In this document: positions 11,490 to 23,519 of the stretch, one piece after another
Layout: the number at the start of each line of letters is the position of its first letter
How positions within the stretch are numbered: position 1 is the first letter of the stretch
Source of the DNA: Siphonodentalium dalli
Taxonomy: Eukaryota > Mollusca > Scaphopoda > Gadilida > Siphonodentaliidae
Length of the DNA: 64,000 nucleotides
Direction of reading: 5' to 3'
NCBI GenBank assembly: GCA_032622095.1
Contig: CP136061.1
Coordinates: 117,684,754 to 117,748,753, forward strand
The notes under the pieces: generated by a model
Databases searched by the model: none
The model's input: only the letters and a program-made list of their open reading frames with translations
Told to the model about the DNA's origin: nothing
Translations under genes and position numbers: made by a program

Positions 11490-13900
11490 CCAGTTTGTTG
11501 ATCAAGGGCAGTAATTCTAAAAACAAATTTAATGAGTTTCTCAGCCCAAAATACAGATCTAGTTCGACTATGGGTTTGATCAGAGTGTTTTTTTTAACGG
11601 AGCTATGGCCATTTTACTACCTAGAATTCACGCGTGCTGCAATAACTAAAAAAAAATTTTTATCCAAACCAAATTTGGTATGTGATAATGTGAGTTTCTC
11701 AGCCCAAGATACAGATCGAGATCGAATATGTGTTAGATATCATATATTAACGGAGTCATGGCCCTTTTTCGAAAGAAACAAAATAAAACAAAATTATATT
11801 GAACTCCTTGCTCACAATCGGACAGGACACCTCGGTATTTTCCGTCTATTCGACTGAAATAGGTAATCCTATTCGACGAGGGTGACGATTGCCTTGCTCA
11901 ATTTAACCAAATATTTACAATTTCTATTTTCAACTTTAACTCTTTTTTTGTTCTAAATAATTCTTCATTGAAATTACTGAGACTCATTTAAACATCTCGG
12001 GAACCACCAAGCTCATAAATCTGATATTGTGTGAAGGGTCCTGTGATGGTAGGTGTTTAGATTGTTAAAATGTAACGGACCTGTCAGAAAGAACCAGAGC
12101 TGGTATCCCACACCCAAGTGACCCAAGTTATACGGTATCTCTTTCTTGCTCTGAGAACAATATACACAATTAATTACTCGGCCATGCTATGTCATCTGAC
12201 ATAATTGAATAAAATTATTCCACAGAACACGGATACTATTGCTTATATCTACTGGTGTGTCACCCCCCCCCCCCCCCATTAGCCAGATGAATCTATTTAA
12301 CTAGAACAATGGAGCTCTACTTTATGTCCTTGGATGCTTTGACTTATATTGGATCAAACAGGGCCAGTTTTACGAGATTTTACCCATTTTTATGTGTAGC
12401 CATACCATAGTATTTGGTATGTGAGTTTCTCAGCCAAAAATAGAGATCGAGTTCGAATATGGGTTTGATCCGATTCTTTTTCAATCGAGTTATGGCCTTT
12501 TTATGAAACTAAATCTATAGATTGAACTCCTTGCTTAATTTTTAAAAAATGATTTAAAGATTTTTTTTTTACTTTTGTAATAACAAAATTTTATTAAAAA
12601 CTAAAAAATTTGACACTTTCATTTATTTTCATTTAGATATCCAGTTATTACATCTGCTATCTTCATAAAGGTCTGAGTGATCCAAACAATACTGTGTGCA
12701 CTGGACTTCTGTAACCTAACCTACCCAGGACTAATGTAAAATTCCTAAAAACCCACATGTTATAAGAGCAATGAGGCTAGCATTATTTGTTTATCGGATA
12801 CCACCTGTTAAACTATCCCATGTATTATGATGCTCAGTTATCCACTATGACAGGTTAAGGCTAGCGGACATTATTAGCCCCACAGAGTATTTTCAATGTA
12901 TGCATTGTGCTCCTATGTATCTGATTCCATCATATAACTACCCCTTGTCAAGTTGTCTTGCTAATTTGCTATTATGTTTGTGGGTATGCTGAATTGCTAT
13001 GATGTTCGTAAGGCAAACTGCTGCTGTTGAGAAAATGACCGCTATTTTTATGTGACCGCTATTTTTATGTGTACTCATACATTCATGGTATAGTACACAT
13101 AGTGTCGACATCCGGATTGACGACACATCGATCGTAAATGTACATATGTAATGTATGTCTGGCTGTAGCCACTTAATGCATGGTGCGACAACTCAAATGT
13201 TATCTACCCGATCGGTACCAAATTTTGTTTATGAGTTTCTCAGCTCAAAATACAGATCGAGTTCAAATTTGGGTTTGATCTTATTTTTTTTAGATTTAAC
13301 TCCTTGTTCATAATTTTTCATTTCCAGGTTTTTGATAAAGCACCTCTCAACCCATATCGTTTTTGGTACTGATCAGTTGATCGATTTGTAAAATATTAAT
13401 CTATTTTACCCGTTACATGTCATTGAACCCTTTTTCATTATTATATAACTATATTATTTTGATATCTGTCATGGCGAATTGCAACAACAAAAGTATAATT
13501 GCTTACCAATGGAAGTGGTGACAGGCTCTGCAGTTTTGATGTTATATTAACCCTTCTCTTTTGACCCATAAATTCAAATAATTTATGTTATTATGTACAA
13601 TTGTCTGTTCTACTTTAGTACAGCATACTCTATAATTCAACTTCAAAACTCTAGATTATGATTCCGATCATAGTAATTAACTATCGCCAAGGGATAGGTT
13701 ACACATCTGACGATCGTGATCAGAACTGCTTACACTATGATAGTGGTGACAGGCTCTATTATAGTTTAGCTGTTAAATTGACCATTCTCTTTTGATCCAT
13801 ACATTCCAATATTAGTATTATTATGTATATTTGTCTATACTACTTTTGTACATAACAGTATACTGAATAATGTATTAAACATCCGTCGATTGTGATCGGA
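11490..13900 (+). repeat. Fold-back repeat family, left arm
   Basis: Blocks in this arm recur, inverted and in reverse order, at 14.77-15.62 kb. They are: GAGTTTCTCAGCCCAAAATA with GATCGAGTTCGAATATGGG (about 11530, 11695, 12423, 13235) versus 15.34-15.60 kb; a CCTGTCAGAAAG ... TTTCTTGCTCTGAGAACAAT block (12.06-12.26 kb) versus 15.09-15.30 kb; and TGGTGACAGGCTCT with a CGCCAAGGGATAGGTTA block (13.51-13.90 kb) versus 14.78-15.00 kb. The last block is tandemly duplicated here with a period of about 228 bp (13516 and 13744). No transposase reading frame is visible, so this is probably a non-autonomous DNA element or an inverted duplication. Confidence 0.65.
12263..12277. repeat. Poly-C tract (C15)
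   Basis: A run of 15 C inside the fold-back left arm. Similar runs occur at 33445 and 58946. Confidence 0.9.
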
Positions 13901-14769
13901 CCCTCATATAAACATTTAAGTAAGGCTTCAAAACTTATTTTCACATTCAAACTATTTAGTAAACTATACATTACTTTCCGTTGACTATTGTGGAACATAC
14001 AATCCATAAAGTAATGTTCAATACAATCATGTATCTTCATATATCTATAACTACTTTCGTGTTCTTGAAATGCTGGCATTTGATTGGTCGAATGTATAGC
14101 TCGCGATCTGATCTATCAGTTCATAGATGTCGCAATTCACAATTAGACTGCATACTATTTTCAGTTAAATTCGTATATGTCCTGAATTTTCTTCAAGTTA
14201 AAATCTGAATATTGACAAAATCGATTGAACAGAAAAAGTTTTGGTCGATTTTAATACCACCACTTGTACACAGCAACATCTTTATATGCACTGATGGATC
14301 AGGTCGTGCACTACTCAATCGATTATAATCAAATTCTCGCATTTCAATGAAATCGAAAGTAGTTGTTAGTATATGAAGATGCATTCATTATGGTGGTATT
14401 AGAACTCTTTATTGTTTGTTATTTTGTCAATATTTAAGATTTGATGAAAAATTCACAGTGCGCATGGCAAACAACAGAGAAAAAGAGAGACTTCCGGAAA
14501 AGTCTTCGTCGATACTATGTGTTTATGTGTACCCATATCATAGTATTGTACACATAGTGTCGACGTCAGGATTTACCACTCGTCGTTCGTTCGTCCGTCT
14601 GTGCTCCGTCCGTCCCTTCGTCTGTCCGCCCGTGGACACTTTGCGATAACTCAAACATTTTCTATCCGATCGGAACCAAATTTTGTATATGATTTTCTCA
14701 GACGAGAGTTACGGCCCTTTTTTTCTAAAAAAAAATGCACTTTTTTATATTGAATTACTTGCTCAATTT

Positions 14770-15620
14770 CACCCAAAAAAACAAGCGGCCGATCACGATC
14801 GTCAGATGTTTAACCTATCCCTTGGCGATAGTGAATTGCTATGATCGGAATCATAATGTGGAGATCTGATGTTGACTAAAAGAGTATGTACAGACAAATG
14901 TACACAATAACACCAATAATTGGAATGTATGGGTCAATAGAGTTAATATAGCATCTAAACTATAGAGCCTGTCACCACTATTATAGTGTAAGCAGTCCTA
15001 TTTATATTGTTGCAAATTTCCAGATGAAATATAAAATTAATATAGTTATTTAATACTGGAAAAGATTAAAAGAGTTAATTAGATTCACCTGGCTAAGGGT
15101 GTTAATACACAATAGTATCCATGCTCTGTGGAATTTGTTTATTAAAATATGTCAGAGAAGATAAAATCTGATATAGCATATGGTTGAGTAATTAACTGTG
15201 CGTATTGTTCTCAAAGCAAGAAAGAGATACAGTATATTAAACTTGGTTCACTTGAAAGTGTGATGCCAGCTCTGACAGGTCTGTCACATTTTTTATATTA
15301 AAGTTAACAAAATTGAAATAATTATGTTTTTGTTAAACTGAGCAAGGAGTTCAATATAAAAAACAATCAATTTTCCGTTTAAAAAATCGGATCAAACCCA
15401 TATTCGAACTCGATCTGTATTTCGGACTGAGAGACTCGAAACCCAAATTTGGTTTCGATCAGATAATTTTTTTTTTTAGTTATTGCAGCATGCGTAAATT
15501 CGTACGTCGAAATAGGGCCATAAACAGTAACTCGGATCAAACCCATATTCGAACTCGATCTGTATTTTGGGCTGCGAACCTCATATACAAAATTTTGTTC
15601 CAGTCGGATAGAAATGCTTG
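14770..15620 (-). repeat. Fold-back repeat family, right arm
   Basis: Reverse-complement counterpart of blocks at 11.5-13.9 kb, in colinear inverted order. The copies are diverged by substitutions and small indels, so the structure is old. Confidence 0.65.
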
Positions 15621-15764
15621 AGTTATTCGCACTCCTCCCCCTTGCAGCACTCCGACAGCCTATTCATGGACCGTGGTTCTATATATCCGGTATGAGAGCA
15701 TTAAGATTTTTTAACCTGAAAATTGCATATATCCTAACATCTAGTGATCTAATCCAGTCAAATA

Positions 15765-16100
15765 CACAGGGCTACGGGTGAGAAACCAGGAACCATGGTC
15801 GGTTCGGTGTGAGAAAGTCGCAAAATCCTAGCATCTAGACTGGCCTTAAGCCTTCCTATAGAGCTGGAAATTTCAAACCTGACACCCCCACTTAGGTTGG
15901 AAAATTTCCAACTGATGACAATTCCAATGACAATTATGACCAAATGTATAGGAAAATATTGTTTTCTTAAATTAACTAGCAGTTTTTGACTGGCGACGGG
16001 GGAGGACCAGGACACAAGATTTCCAAGTGTTGGAAGTTTACAAACTGACACCCCCCTTACCAAAAGTAGGAAAATATGCAAATATTTGTAAAACAAAAAA
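15765..16100. repeat. Dispersed repeat, copy A
   Basis: Shares GCATCTAGACTGGCCT, an AACCTGACACCC-type block and CAGTTTTTGACTGGC with 19555-19870, in the same order and orientation. Its left side lies within the candidate TIR element. Confidence 0.75.
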
Positions 16101-16465
16101 CAATAAATTCCCCCTACTAAATGTTTGAAAATCCAACTATAAGAACAATTTCAACCTTTTGTTGGAGTGAAATTTCAGTTATGAAATTTCCCTCCCCTCC
16201 CACAACCCCAACCCCTGTCGTCACGTCCCTGCAGTATTTAATCCGGACGTCGACACTATGTGCACTATAATATGGTATCGTACACATAAACGCAGATATT
16301 TAAAATATATATATATATAATAAAATGTTTGGTTTTTTAAAGTAATTTAGATTGAACTCCTTGCTCAATTTATATATTTTTATAGTTAACAAAATTGGAA
16401 AAAGACTAACACCATTACAACTTCCGCACTGTAGCATGCAAGGCTCTTGGACATTTTCGTCTATT

Positions 16466-17870
16466 AGTCCAGGAGATATTGGTCGACCTCTGCACCCCCA
16501 GGACTCAACTTCACCCCACTAATTTACTTTCTTAATGTCTCCTCTAATTTGTTTTGCTTGTTAACAAGAAAAAAAGACTCCAGACAACATGGCGTCCATC
16601 ATGGCGTCCATCATGGCGGCCATTTTTTTTATAGGCACCAGGTATTTTTGATCGCCGTTATAGTAAAAATGATATCACATGCGGTATTGTTTTCCGCTCA
16701 ATTTGCTATGCCAATATTGTTTCCTTACAAATTAGCCAAAAATCGAAACTAAAATTCAATATGGCGGCCAAAATGGCCGCCGAATTGTGAATTTTTTTTA
16801 TTTTTCTGACATTTCACCAACTTTCGTTTGTCTCTGTGTGAAAATATTTGCATCTTGGGATGATTTTATACATTTTTCGTATATAAGAGTTACTGACGAA
16901 CAATGGGGACCATAATATATATTCCTTGCTGGATATATTTGTGCGATATCGCGTTTTCCCAAATGCCGGTAATCCGGTCAAAGCCAAATCGACGCTAATA
17001 ACGCGATGTCTGTTTCGAATCAATGAATTGTTATAGCTATCATAACAACACCCATGCATAAATATGTGCAGGAAATACTCGAGCTAGGATTCCTCTTATA
17101 CCTGAGTGGAGGAATATTCACCTAAATCCAAGATGGCGAGCAAAATGGCCACCAGAAATAGAAAAAACGCCGAAAATCGCTGATTTTAACATCAGTGGGT
17201 GTTATTGTCACGACAACTCCACACATGCTTACTTTGTGAGTTGGGAACACTGAGGCGAAGAACTGTCCTTATATCGTATCAAAATAACAGTCCCCTAATC
17301 GAAATTGGCACCCACAATGACGGACACATTTTGAAATATCACCGAAATTCCCTCAATTTCACATCATTGGGAATTATTGTCGAGACAACTCCACAAATAG
17401 TGACAGTTGAGTTGGAAATACTGAGGTGAAGTAATTACCTTACATCTCATGCAAGAAGTTGTTTTCCAAATCGAAGATGGCGGCCAAAATGACGACCGAA
17501 ATTTCAAAAACAAGCTTACATTCCTTTACTTTCTTACGATGGGCGTTATTGTTACACGAATTGTGCCCGCCCACAGTTACATGTTCATATGGAACATTGA
17601 TATGAAGTATTCATTTGAGTTTGGCAAACTCTTACAGTCAAGATGGCGGCCAAACTGGCGGCCAGAAATTGAAAAGAAATCGATATCTCACATACTAATT
17701 TCAACTTTTTGTCATAATAACGTTATGTATGGATGGAACTGTACATAAGACATCTATTAGTTCCAACATAGGTCGTAGCCTTCAGGAAGGATGGAAAACC
17801 ACAATCAATAATCGCGAATTGGCATTTCGAAATCCATTCCCCACTAAGCGACCATAGTGGCCATAACCGT
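16466..17870 (+). repeat. Left arm of a large inverted repeat
   Basis: This stretch is matched, inverted and colinear, by three separate pieces: 27316-28158, 30792-30923 and 46309-46713. Matching landmarks include AGTCCAGGAGATATTGG (16466 versus 46713), CAGAGACAAACGAAA in reverse complement (16830 versus 46350), CCAGCAAGGAAT in reverse complement (16930 versus 30870), and GCGATGTCTGTTTCGAATCA (17002 versus 28150). Inside the arm a unit of about 172 bp repeats (GTTATTGT.ACGACAACTCC at 17200, 17373 and 17544), with AAGATGGCGGCCAAAATG motifs between units. Divergence between arms indicates an old structure. Confidence 0.85.
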
Positions 17871-19136
17871 ATATGGGTGTGCCACATAGTCATATTATGA
17901 CTTCCAAGAATAAAAACAACAGTATCTTAGCTTATTCTTATTTGCTGCATTCAGCATTATCTGGAGCACCTTCCGTCTCTTCGTCAGATTAATCTATCTC
18001 ACCCACAACAACAGTTTTCTACACTTCTTGGTAGAAGGGTCCCACTAATCGGAATGATTCAAATAATACATATGACGATGTCCAGCTCACGTGTTTGTTT
18101 CGAAAGCTTGGAATTCTTATCCTTATTCTTGGCGAGCTTCATTCGATGCTACATATGGGATCTGAGCGTCATCTTGCGCGATAAACTAGAAAGGTATGCG
18201 GTCGATGCGTATACTAGCTTTCAGAAGGACATCTCTATCTGCGTATTTTTCATCTTTGGTGACCTAATGGGGATAACAACATGTACACCTGGGGCCGTAT
18301 TCACCGAGTGGGTTTATTTTATAAACCAGGTAGTTTATTTGGTAGCGGCTGAACGCACAAGGTGTCTTCGGTAGAGCGTTAACGACTCACGCTATCGATG
18401 ATGTGATTGACCCAATCTATCAGATTTGCCATTTGTATTTGTCAATGTATTATGACTATATCTCGAGCACTAACCGGCCACAATCCGCATGCATAGCGGT
18501 ATACATTATGCGTATGATTTGAAAGAGACTCAGACTGGCCGGTGTGTCTATATATATGCAGAATGAGTTTTGGTGACATAATTTATATTTTCGAAATGGC
18601 ACAACGTGAGGAAGAGGAAAAACCACGACAACATCTCAGTTAATTATACGGGATAGGTCCAACCCACTAGAAAAATCAATGACGTGGATAGAGGGTCTCA
18701 TGTGTGGGGTGCATGCACACTTTGGTAATCTCAACTGCACCACCCCTTCAACCGGACCAAACACGTAAACGACAATATAGGGAGGGATAATCAAGATTGT
18801 CAGGCTTATGAGTGCACCTTTAATATGAGTGCAACTTGTTATGTGATTTTATGTTAGTCAAAAGTATTTGATAACGTTTTGTTTTAATGTGAATTGTATG
18901 TCCATGTATTGTTGTGTTAAGTCAGGGTTGATAAAATTATATCTTTAGTTAGTCATTCTTACTATAAAAGTAGCTGTTATTACATTTTATATAGTTTAAT
19001 AATTTTTTATAAAAAAAAAAAATGTTATCAAGTAGTCTAAAAGCCATGTGCTACTATAATGGCAGACAATTGTTGTGCTCATAAAAATATTTGTGAAATT
19101 CAAGCAGAAATCATCTATAAACAATTCTAATGGAGA
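17871..19136. other. Unassigned spacer
   Basis: No recognisable gene or element. The 106-residue frame at 18054-18374 has no family features I can name. Confidence 0.4.
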
Positions 19137-19330
19137 AACTGAAATTATCTTCAAGTGGAAAATGAGGAACATTTCTGACCACAATGTTGAAATTATCTTG
19201 AAGTGGAAAATGAGGAACAATTCTGACCACAATGTTGAAATTATCTTGGAGTTGGAAAATGAGGAACAATTCTGACCACAATGTTTAAATTATCTTGGAG
19301 TTGGAAAATGAGGAACGATGCGGACCGAAA
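19137..19330. repeat. 48 bp tandem repeat, about 4 copies
   Basis: The unit TTGAAATTATCTTGAAGTGG, then AAAATGAGGAAC and TTCTGACCACAATG, repeats at 19141, 19189, 19237 and 19286. The period is a multiple of three, so one frame stays open and yields a repetitive peptide. I do not regard it as a gene. Confidence 0.9.
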
Positions 19331-19554
19331 TCTTGACATTCTAATCTAGGAAAACAAAGAACTACGATTGGATGGATGGATTCTGAGAACCAAAGACTTT
19401 ATTTTGTTGAATATGTGTTGTTTATTACATGTTGTTTGTGAGTCGTCTGATTAAAATTCATGTAAAAATTTACAAAAAATAATACTATAAATTCTCCCGC
19501 AAAAGGTTTCATAATTAAATATTCGGGGCTCAACTACGCAGGGTAGTGTGACAA

Positions 19555-19870
19555 AGATACACCGGAAAGTCCACGGTTCGGTCTGAAAATCGTAAAATCT
19601 TAGCATCTAGACTGGCCTCAAGCTTAATTTCCAAGCGTTGTAAATTTCCAACCTGACATCCCGTACTATGGTTGAAAAATTTCTAATAATTAGCAGTTTT
19701 TGACTGGCCGCGGAGGACGATCAAGGACACAAGCTTGCCAAGTTTTGGAAATTTCCGACCTGACACCCGAATTGGGTCGGTAGATTTCCAACTGATGGCC
19801 TTCTCAGTCAATCCTTTTGACCAAAAGTATGAGAATATGAAAATGTTGTCAAAAAACAACGAATTCCCTT
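19555..19870. repeat. Dispersed repeat, copy B
   Basis: Direct-orientation relative of 15765-16100, with the same GCATCTAGACTGGCCT and CAGTTTTTGACTGG landmarks. Confidence 0.75.
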
Positions 19871-22719
19871 GTAAAATAAAAGACCACGTCGCCACACGAT
19901 GAGTGGAGGTTTGTTGGACGCTATAGAATTTAAGCACAATCCAAATACTAGACATGATCTATTTCCTAACATTTCCGAAGAAATTGCTTTCCGGCACTGG
20001 TGGATGGTTTCGGTCTCTTTGTTTTCAAGGATTTTGATGTTTCAATGCCCTATATGCTCAAAAAGTGTTGCGTTCTTCTGTTGTGTACCCCATCCTTTCC
20101 ATCGGTTACTCATGGTTGGACTGAACCAAGCATGGACTGTTGCTCTGCTATGTGCAGCATGTTTTATGTACGCAGCCGGTGGTCATTCCATGATTGTCCC
20201 CCAATGACCTTGATTGAATAATCCTATACCCACGCGTCGATGTCTTCCCATCGATGTCCACCGAGGGGTTCGCATTGAGCGTCGCCTCGTATAAACTACC
20301 TGGACTATATATAAACCCAGCTGGTGAATACGACCCCAGACTGGTGATATTCCCAGCCAACCACTTCTCAATATATGGTTCATCAATTCACATAAGCATC
20401 TAATGCACTGACGTACCCGGACAACTTCTGTATATGGCTTCGAATATTGAAAGCCTAACGTTTGACGGATGCCTTTCTGCTAAGGCGTAGAAGACCATAA
20501 TGCATAACACACCAACACTTCTTGATCATGATCCTACGAACAATCTTGGTGGCGCCCAACAATCGTCTCACCGAACAGATCCAAGCACATAGCAGATCCA
20601 AGCAGATAACTAGAGGTCTGATTCCATGCAGTCAGATATACTTCCATGGTATCGCTTTCCATGTGTGTGTTCTGTGTATAGGTGTGTTCCTCTTCATGTG
20701 AATGCATAGTGGTGCTCTGTGATCTGATGGCGGACTTGAATTGACATTTCTAAATATGATAGGTTTATGTCATTTGGTTCGACCAGCGTGGATGGTTAAT
20801 GACAGTCTAATGTATCATGGTCCTGACTAACTTAGCCACCGTTCATCCCAGCCAATCGGTCAGTTTTATTCGGTATGGATACATTTTAGGGCTAATTAGA
20901 ACCCCTCCCCATAACGCCCAAATCCTGTCCAACGGTCACGAAATTTTGCGTGTCTTATTATATCGTAATCTACATGTAGATACAAAGGATATAAAGCACA
21001 TTAATGTACCATAGCTCTGTAATTGTATTGGATAATTCTTTCAGTTTCGGATACAGAATCTTTTAGAAGTTTTAATGGCGGAAGAAAGACCGCTTAGTTA
21101 GTACTATTCGGTGCGTCATCGTTACACATTCATTGTCGTTAACTGTGATCGAGAGATAACTCTATCACAATCGATACCAAACACATGCAGTGTTCAAAAT
21201 ATAAAACACTATATTCGCGATTTTCCATTGTTTCCATTTTACGAGTTTCGTTGGAATTTGCCAAAAGCCACGACTCTCCGTTGGGCGTACACACGCTCTC
21301 TATAGGACAGGTTGCTTTCGTATTAGAGCGTTGACACTTTGGGGGCGTACCTGTGGTATTTCGATGTACCTGCTCATGCACTAGCCCTGCTCCTTGGTAA
21401 GCCCCTTTGAATTTGGTGTTAAGAACAGTGGGTTCAAATTTGAGTAATACACTGTTAGAAATTACTGTCGGTTCGACGGTTTCGGGTCGTCATAATGGAC
21501 GGTCCCATACCGTTTCATCAGTTTGACGGTCCCATATCGTTAGTTTATGTGCCCGTGAAAATTGTCTAAATTAAATATTTTCGTGATTCAAAGTCATGCA
21601 GTCAAAATTCAATGGTATATTTATCGGCGACCATATTATATACGGCAATGACTCCATACAGTATGACTGAATCTTACTCTGCTGATATTTAATATTTATT
21701 AATGCGGCATTCATTCTGTGTTATGCGGGGCGTACTAATTATCATGAGTACGGTACGTAATTCTCATTCCGGGGTTAAGTTCCCGCTTTATAGCCTTTAG
21801 CAATCAGCTCATTTCTTCGCTATTTTATGATTTATCGTTGATAGCAAACTGTTGTTTTTGGGAAATTGTTACCTTTTCGGTTGGCGACAGTTGTTAAGAC
21901 GGTTTGATTTCGGTTCCTTTGATAACCGGACAAGTTGCAATTCAGCGAATAGCCGCCTATAGCCACTTAATCATTGACAATTTCCACTAAATTCGAGAGT
22001 AGAGATTCATGTCAATCATGGCATGATCCGGGGTCTGACTTCATTCGACGCATTGCTGATGTTGAAATTGATGTGGTGTGACTTAGTATCAAAACACTGG
22101 CACATTTACTGACACGAGAGGATACAGGTACAATTAACACAAGCTTCGATGTCAACCAATAGTGACAATAATAACAACAACGACTCAACGAGCAGCTATT
22201 ACTATTAGAATGTTGACAATCCAGTTGACAGTTTTCTGAATCTGATTGTTTCAAAGCACATGCATGTACATTTACAAGAAAGGATATACATATACATGTA
22301 CCAGCGTAATTCACAAGAGCTGCGGTGTCAACAACAACACCGTAAACAATGAACTGACGCCGCGCAGTGGCGGATGATCACATATCTACAATTCCAACTT
22401 TACAATTACACGGACAAATTCATCCCGTGTTCATCAATTTTCAATGAAACGTGATGATATGAGACATTGTCATCATTCGCCATGTTATCGTCAAGTTATT
22501 ACGACAATTTACCGGGAGTACACTATTGGTTGGATGTTCCTAGCAAACTATCTTTGGCTGACTCACTGATATTGATACTAAGTCAGTGTCGTGATACCAG
22601 TATACAGTTTGATGCATCGTGCGACTACAGGAGAACATTATCGCCAAGTCATTGCGCACAGTTATTATGGGATCTGCTGTTGTCTTGAAGGTTCCAATCC
22701 CAACTAGCTGTTATTGATA
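19871..22719. other. Unassigned spacer
   Basis: Reading frames of 60-100 codons occur on both strands, but none shows a domain, signal peptide or repeat I recognise. I see no splice-delimited gene model that I could defend. Confidence 0.35.
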
Positions 22720-22721
22720 TA

Positions 22722-23227
22722 CAGTAACAGTCAAAAGAAGTGGTATATTAAGCGCGCTATTTTCGCGCCCAATATCGCAATAATATTGCAAGTGGAAACG
22801 CTTATAAGCAAGTCGCTTGTGATATTATTGCAATATTTTGCGCTTAATATCTCAATATTTTTCGCTTAATATTGCGACATCTTGCGCTCAAAATTGTGAC
22901 ATTTAAATCAAATTATTGCTTCTTCTATATTGTTTATTGTATAAATAGAGAAAATGTTTTAGATATGTATATAATTATAGTTGTAAATGCTATATGTACA
23001 CTATATTTACACTATATGCACAGTATTTATCTAATATAAATATAACACTATCGGGTCTGTATGAAATTTAGCGCGCTTAGTATCGCAATATTTTGCGTTC
23101 AATATTGCAATAATAAGCGCGACAGATTTTTGGTAGTGTGCTATAATCATGCCTTTTTCTAAATTAAGCACGCTCAATATCGCAATAAAGGTGCACCTAA
23201 AAATACCACTTCCTCTGACTGGTACTG
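22722..23227. mobile_element. Tc1/mariner-type MITE, 506 bp
   Basis: The left end CAGTAACAGTCAAAAGAAGT is matched by the inverted right end, which read outward-in is CAGTACCAGTCAGAGGAAGT. Both are followed by GGTAT. A TA dinucleotide flanks each side (22720-22721 and 23228-23229). CAGTACCAGTC-type ends with TA duplication are characteristic of Tc1/mariner elements. There is no transposase, so it is non-autonomous. The interior is packed with AATATTGCG/CGCAATATT and GCGCGCT motifs (22752-22890 and 23070-23190), possibly protein-binding or hairpin-forming repeats. Confidence 0.85.
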
Positions 23228-23519
23228 TATTGTCATGATGTACGGATTCACATGTTAAAACAAAAACTGTGTTTACAAGTGACTGGACAAGTTCACGCCT
23301 TTCACGTTACCAAAAGTATGCCATTAAGATATTTTACTTTTACATGTACATAAATTTGAGTTTTAACTGTGAAACATGTAGTTTTGTTCTTTTTATGGCT
23401 TAAAAGGGCATGCCGATTCATGTTTTAGAATGGTCGAAATTAGTATTACTCATAACTGAATAGTGATGGGTTGGCTTATCAGCTATTACTAGTATCATTT
23501 TTTATTTACAACCCTATGT

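Larger units (their letters stand above)
14517..16300. mobile_element. Candidate TIR element, about 1.8 kb
   Basis: The left end near 14517 reads TTTATGTGTACCCATATC, then ATAGTATTGTACACATAGTG and TCGACGTC. The right end near 16245-16300 carries the same sequence inverted: GACGTCGACACTATGTGC, then an ATATGGTAT block and TACACATAAA. A third terminus of the same family lies at about 13070-13120. Inside the left end are short CGTCCGTC-type repeats (14580-14635), common in subterminal regions of DNA elements. I could not establish a target duplication, and there is no transposase frame. Confidence 0.5.

Noticed and set aside
18054-18374. 106-codon frame with hydrophobic stretches, possible membrane protein
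   Set aside because: No homologous motif, no supporting splice structure, and length is within chance for this base composition.
19075-19275. 66-codon frame with repeated EII.KWKMRN motifs
   Set aside because: Product of a 48 bp tandem DNA repeat whose period is a multiple of three.
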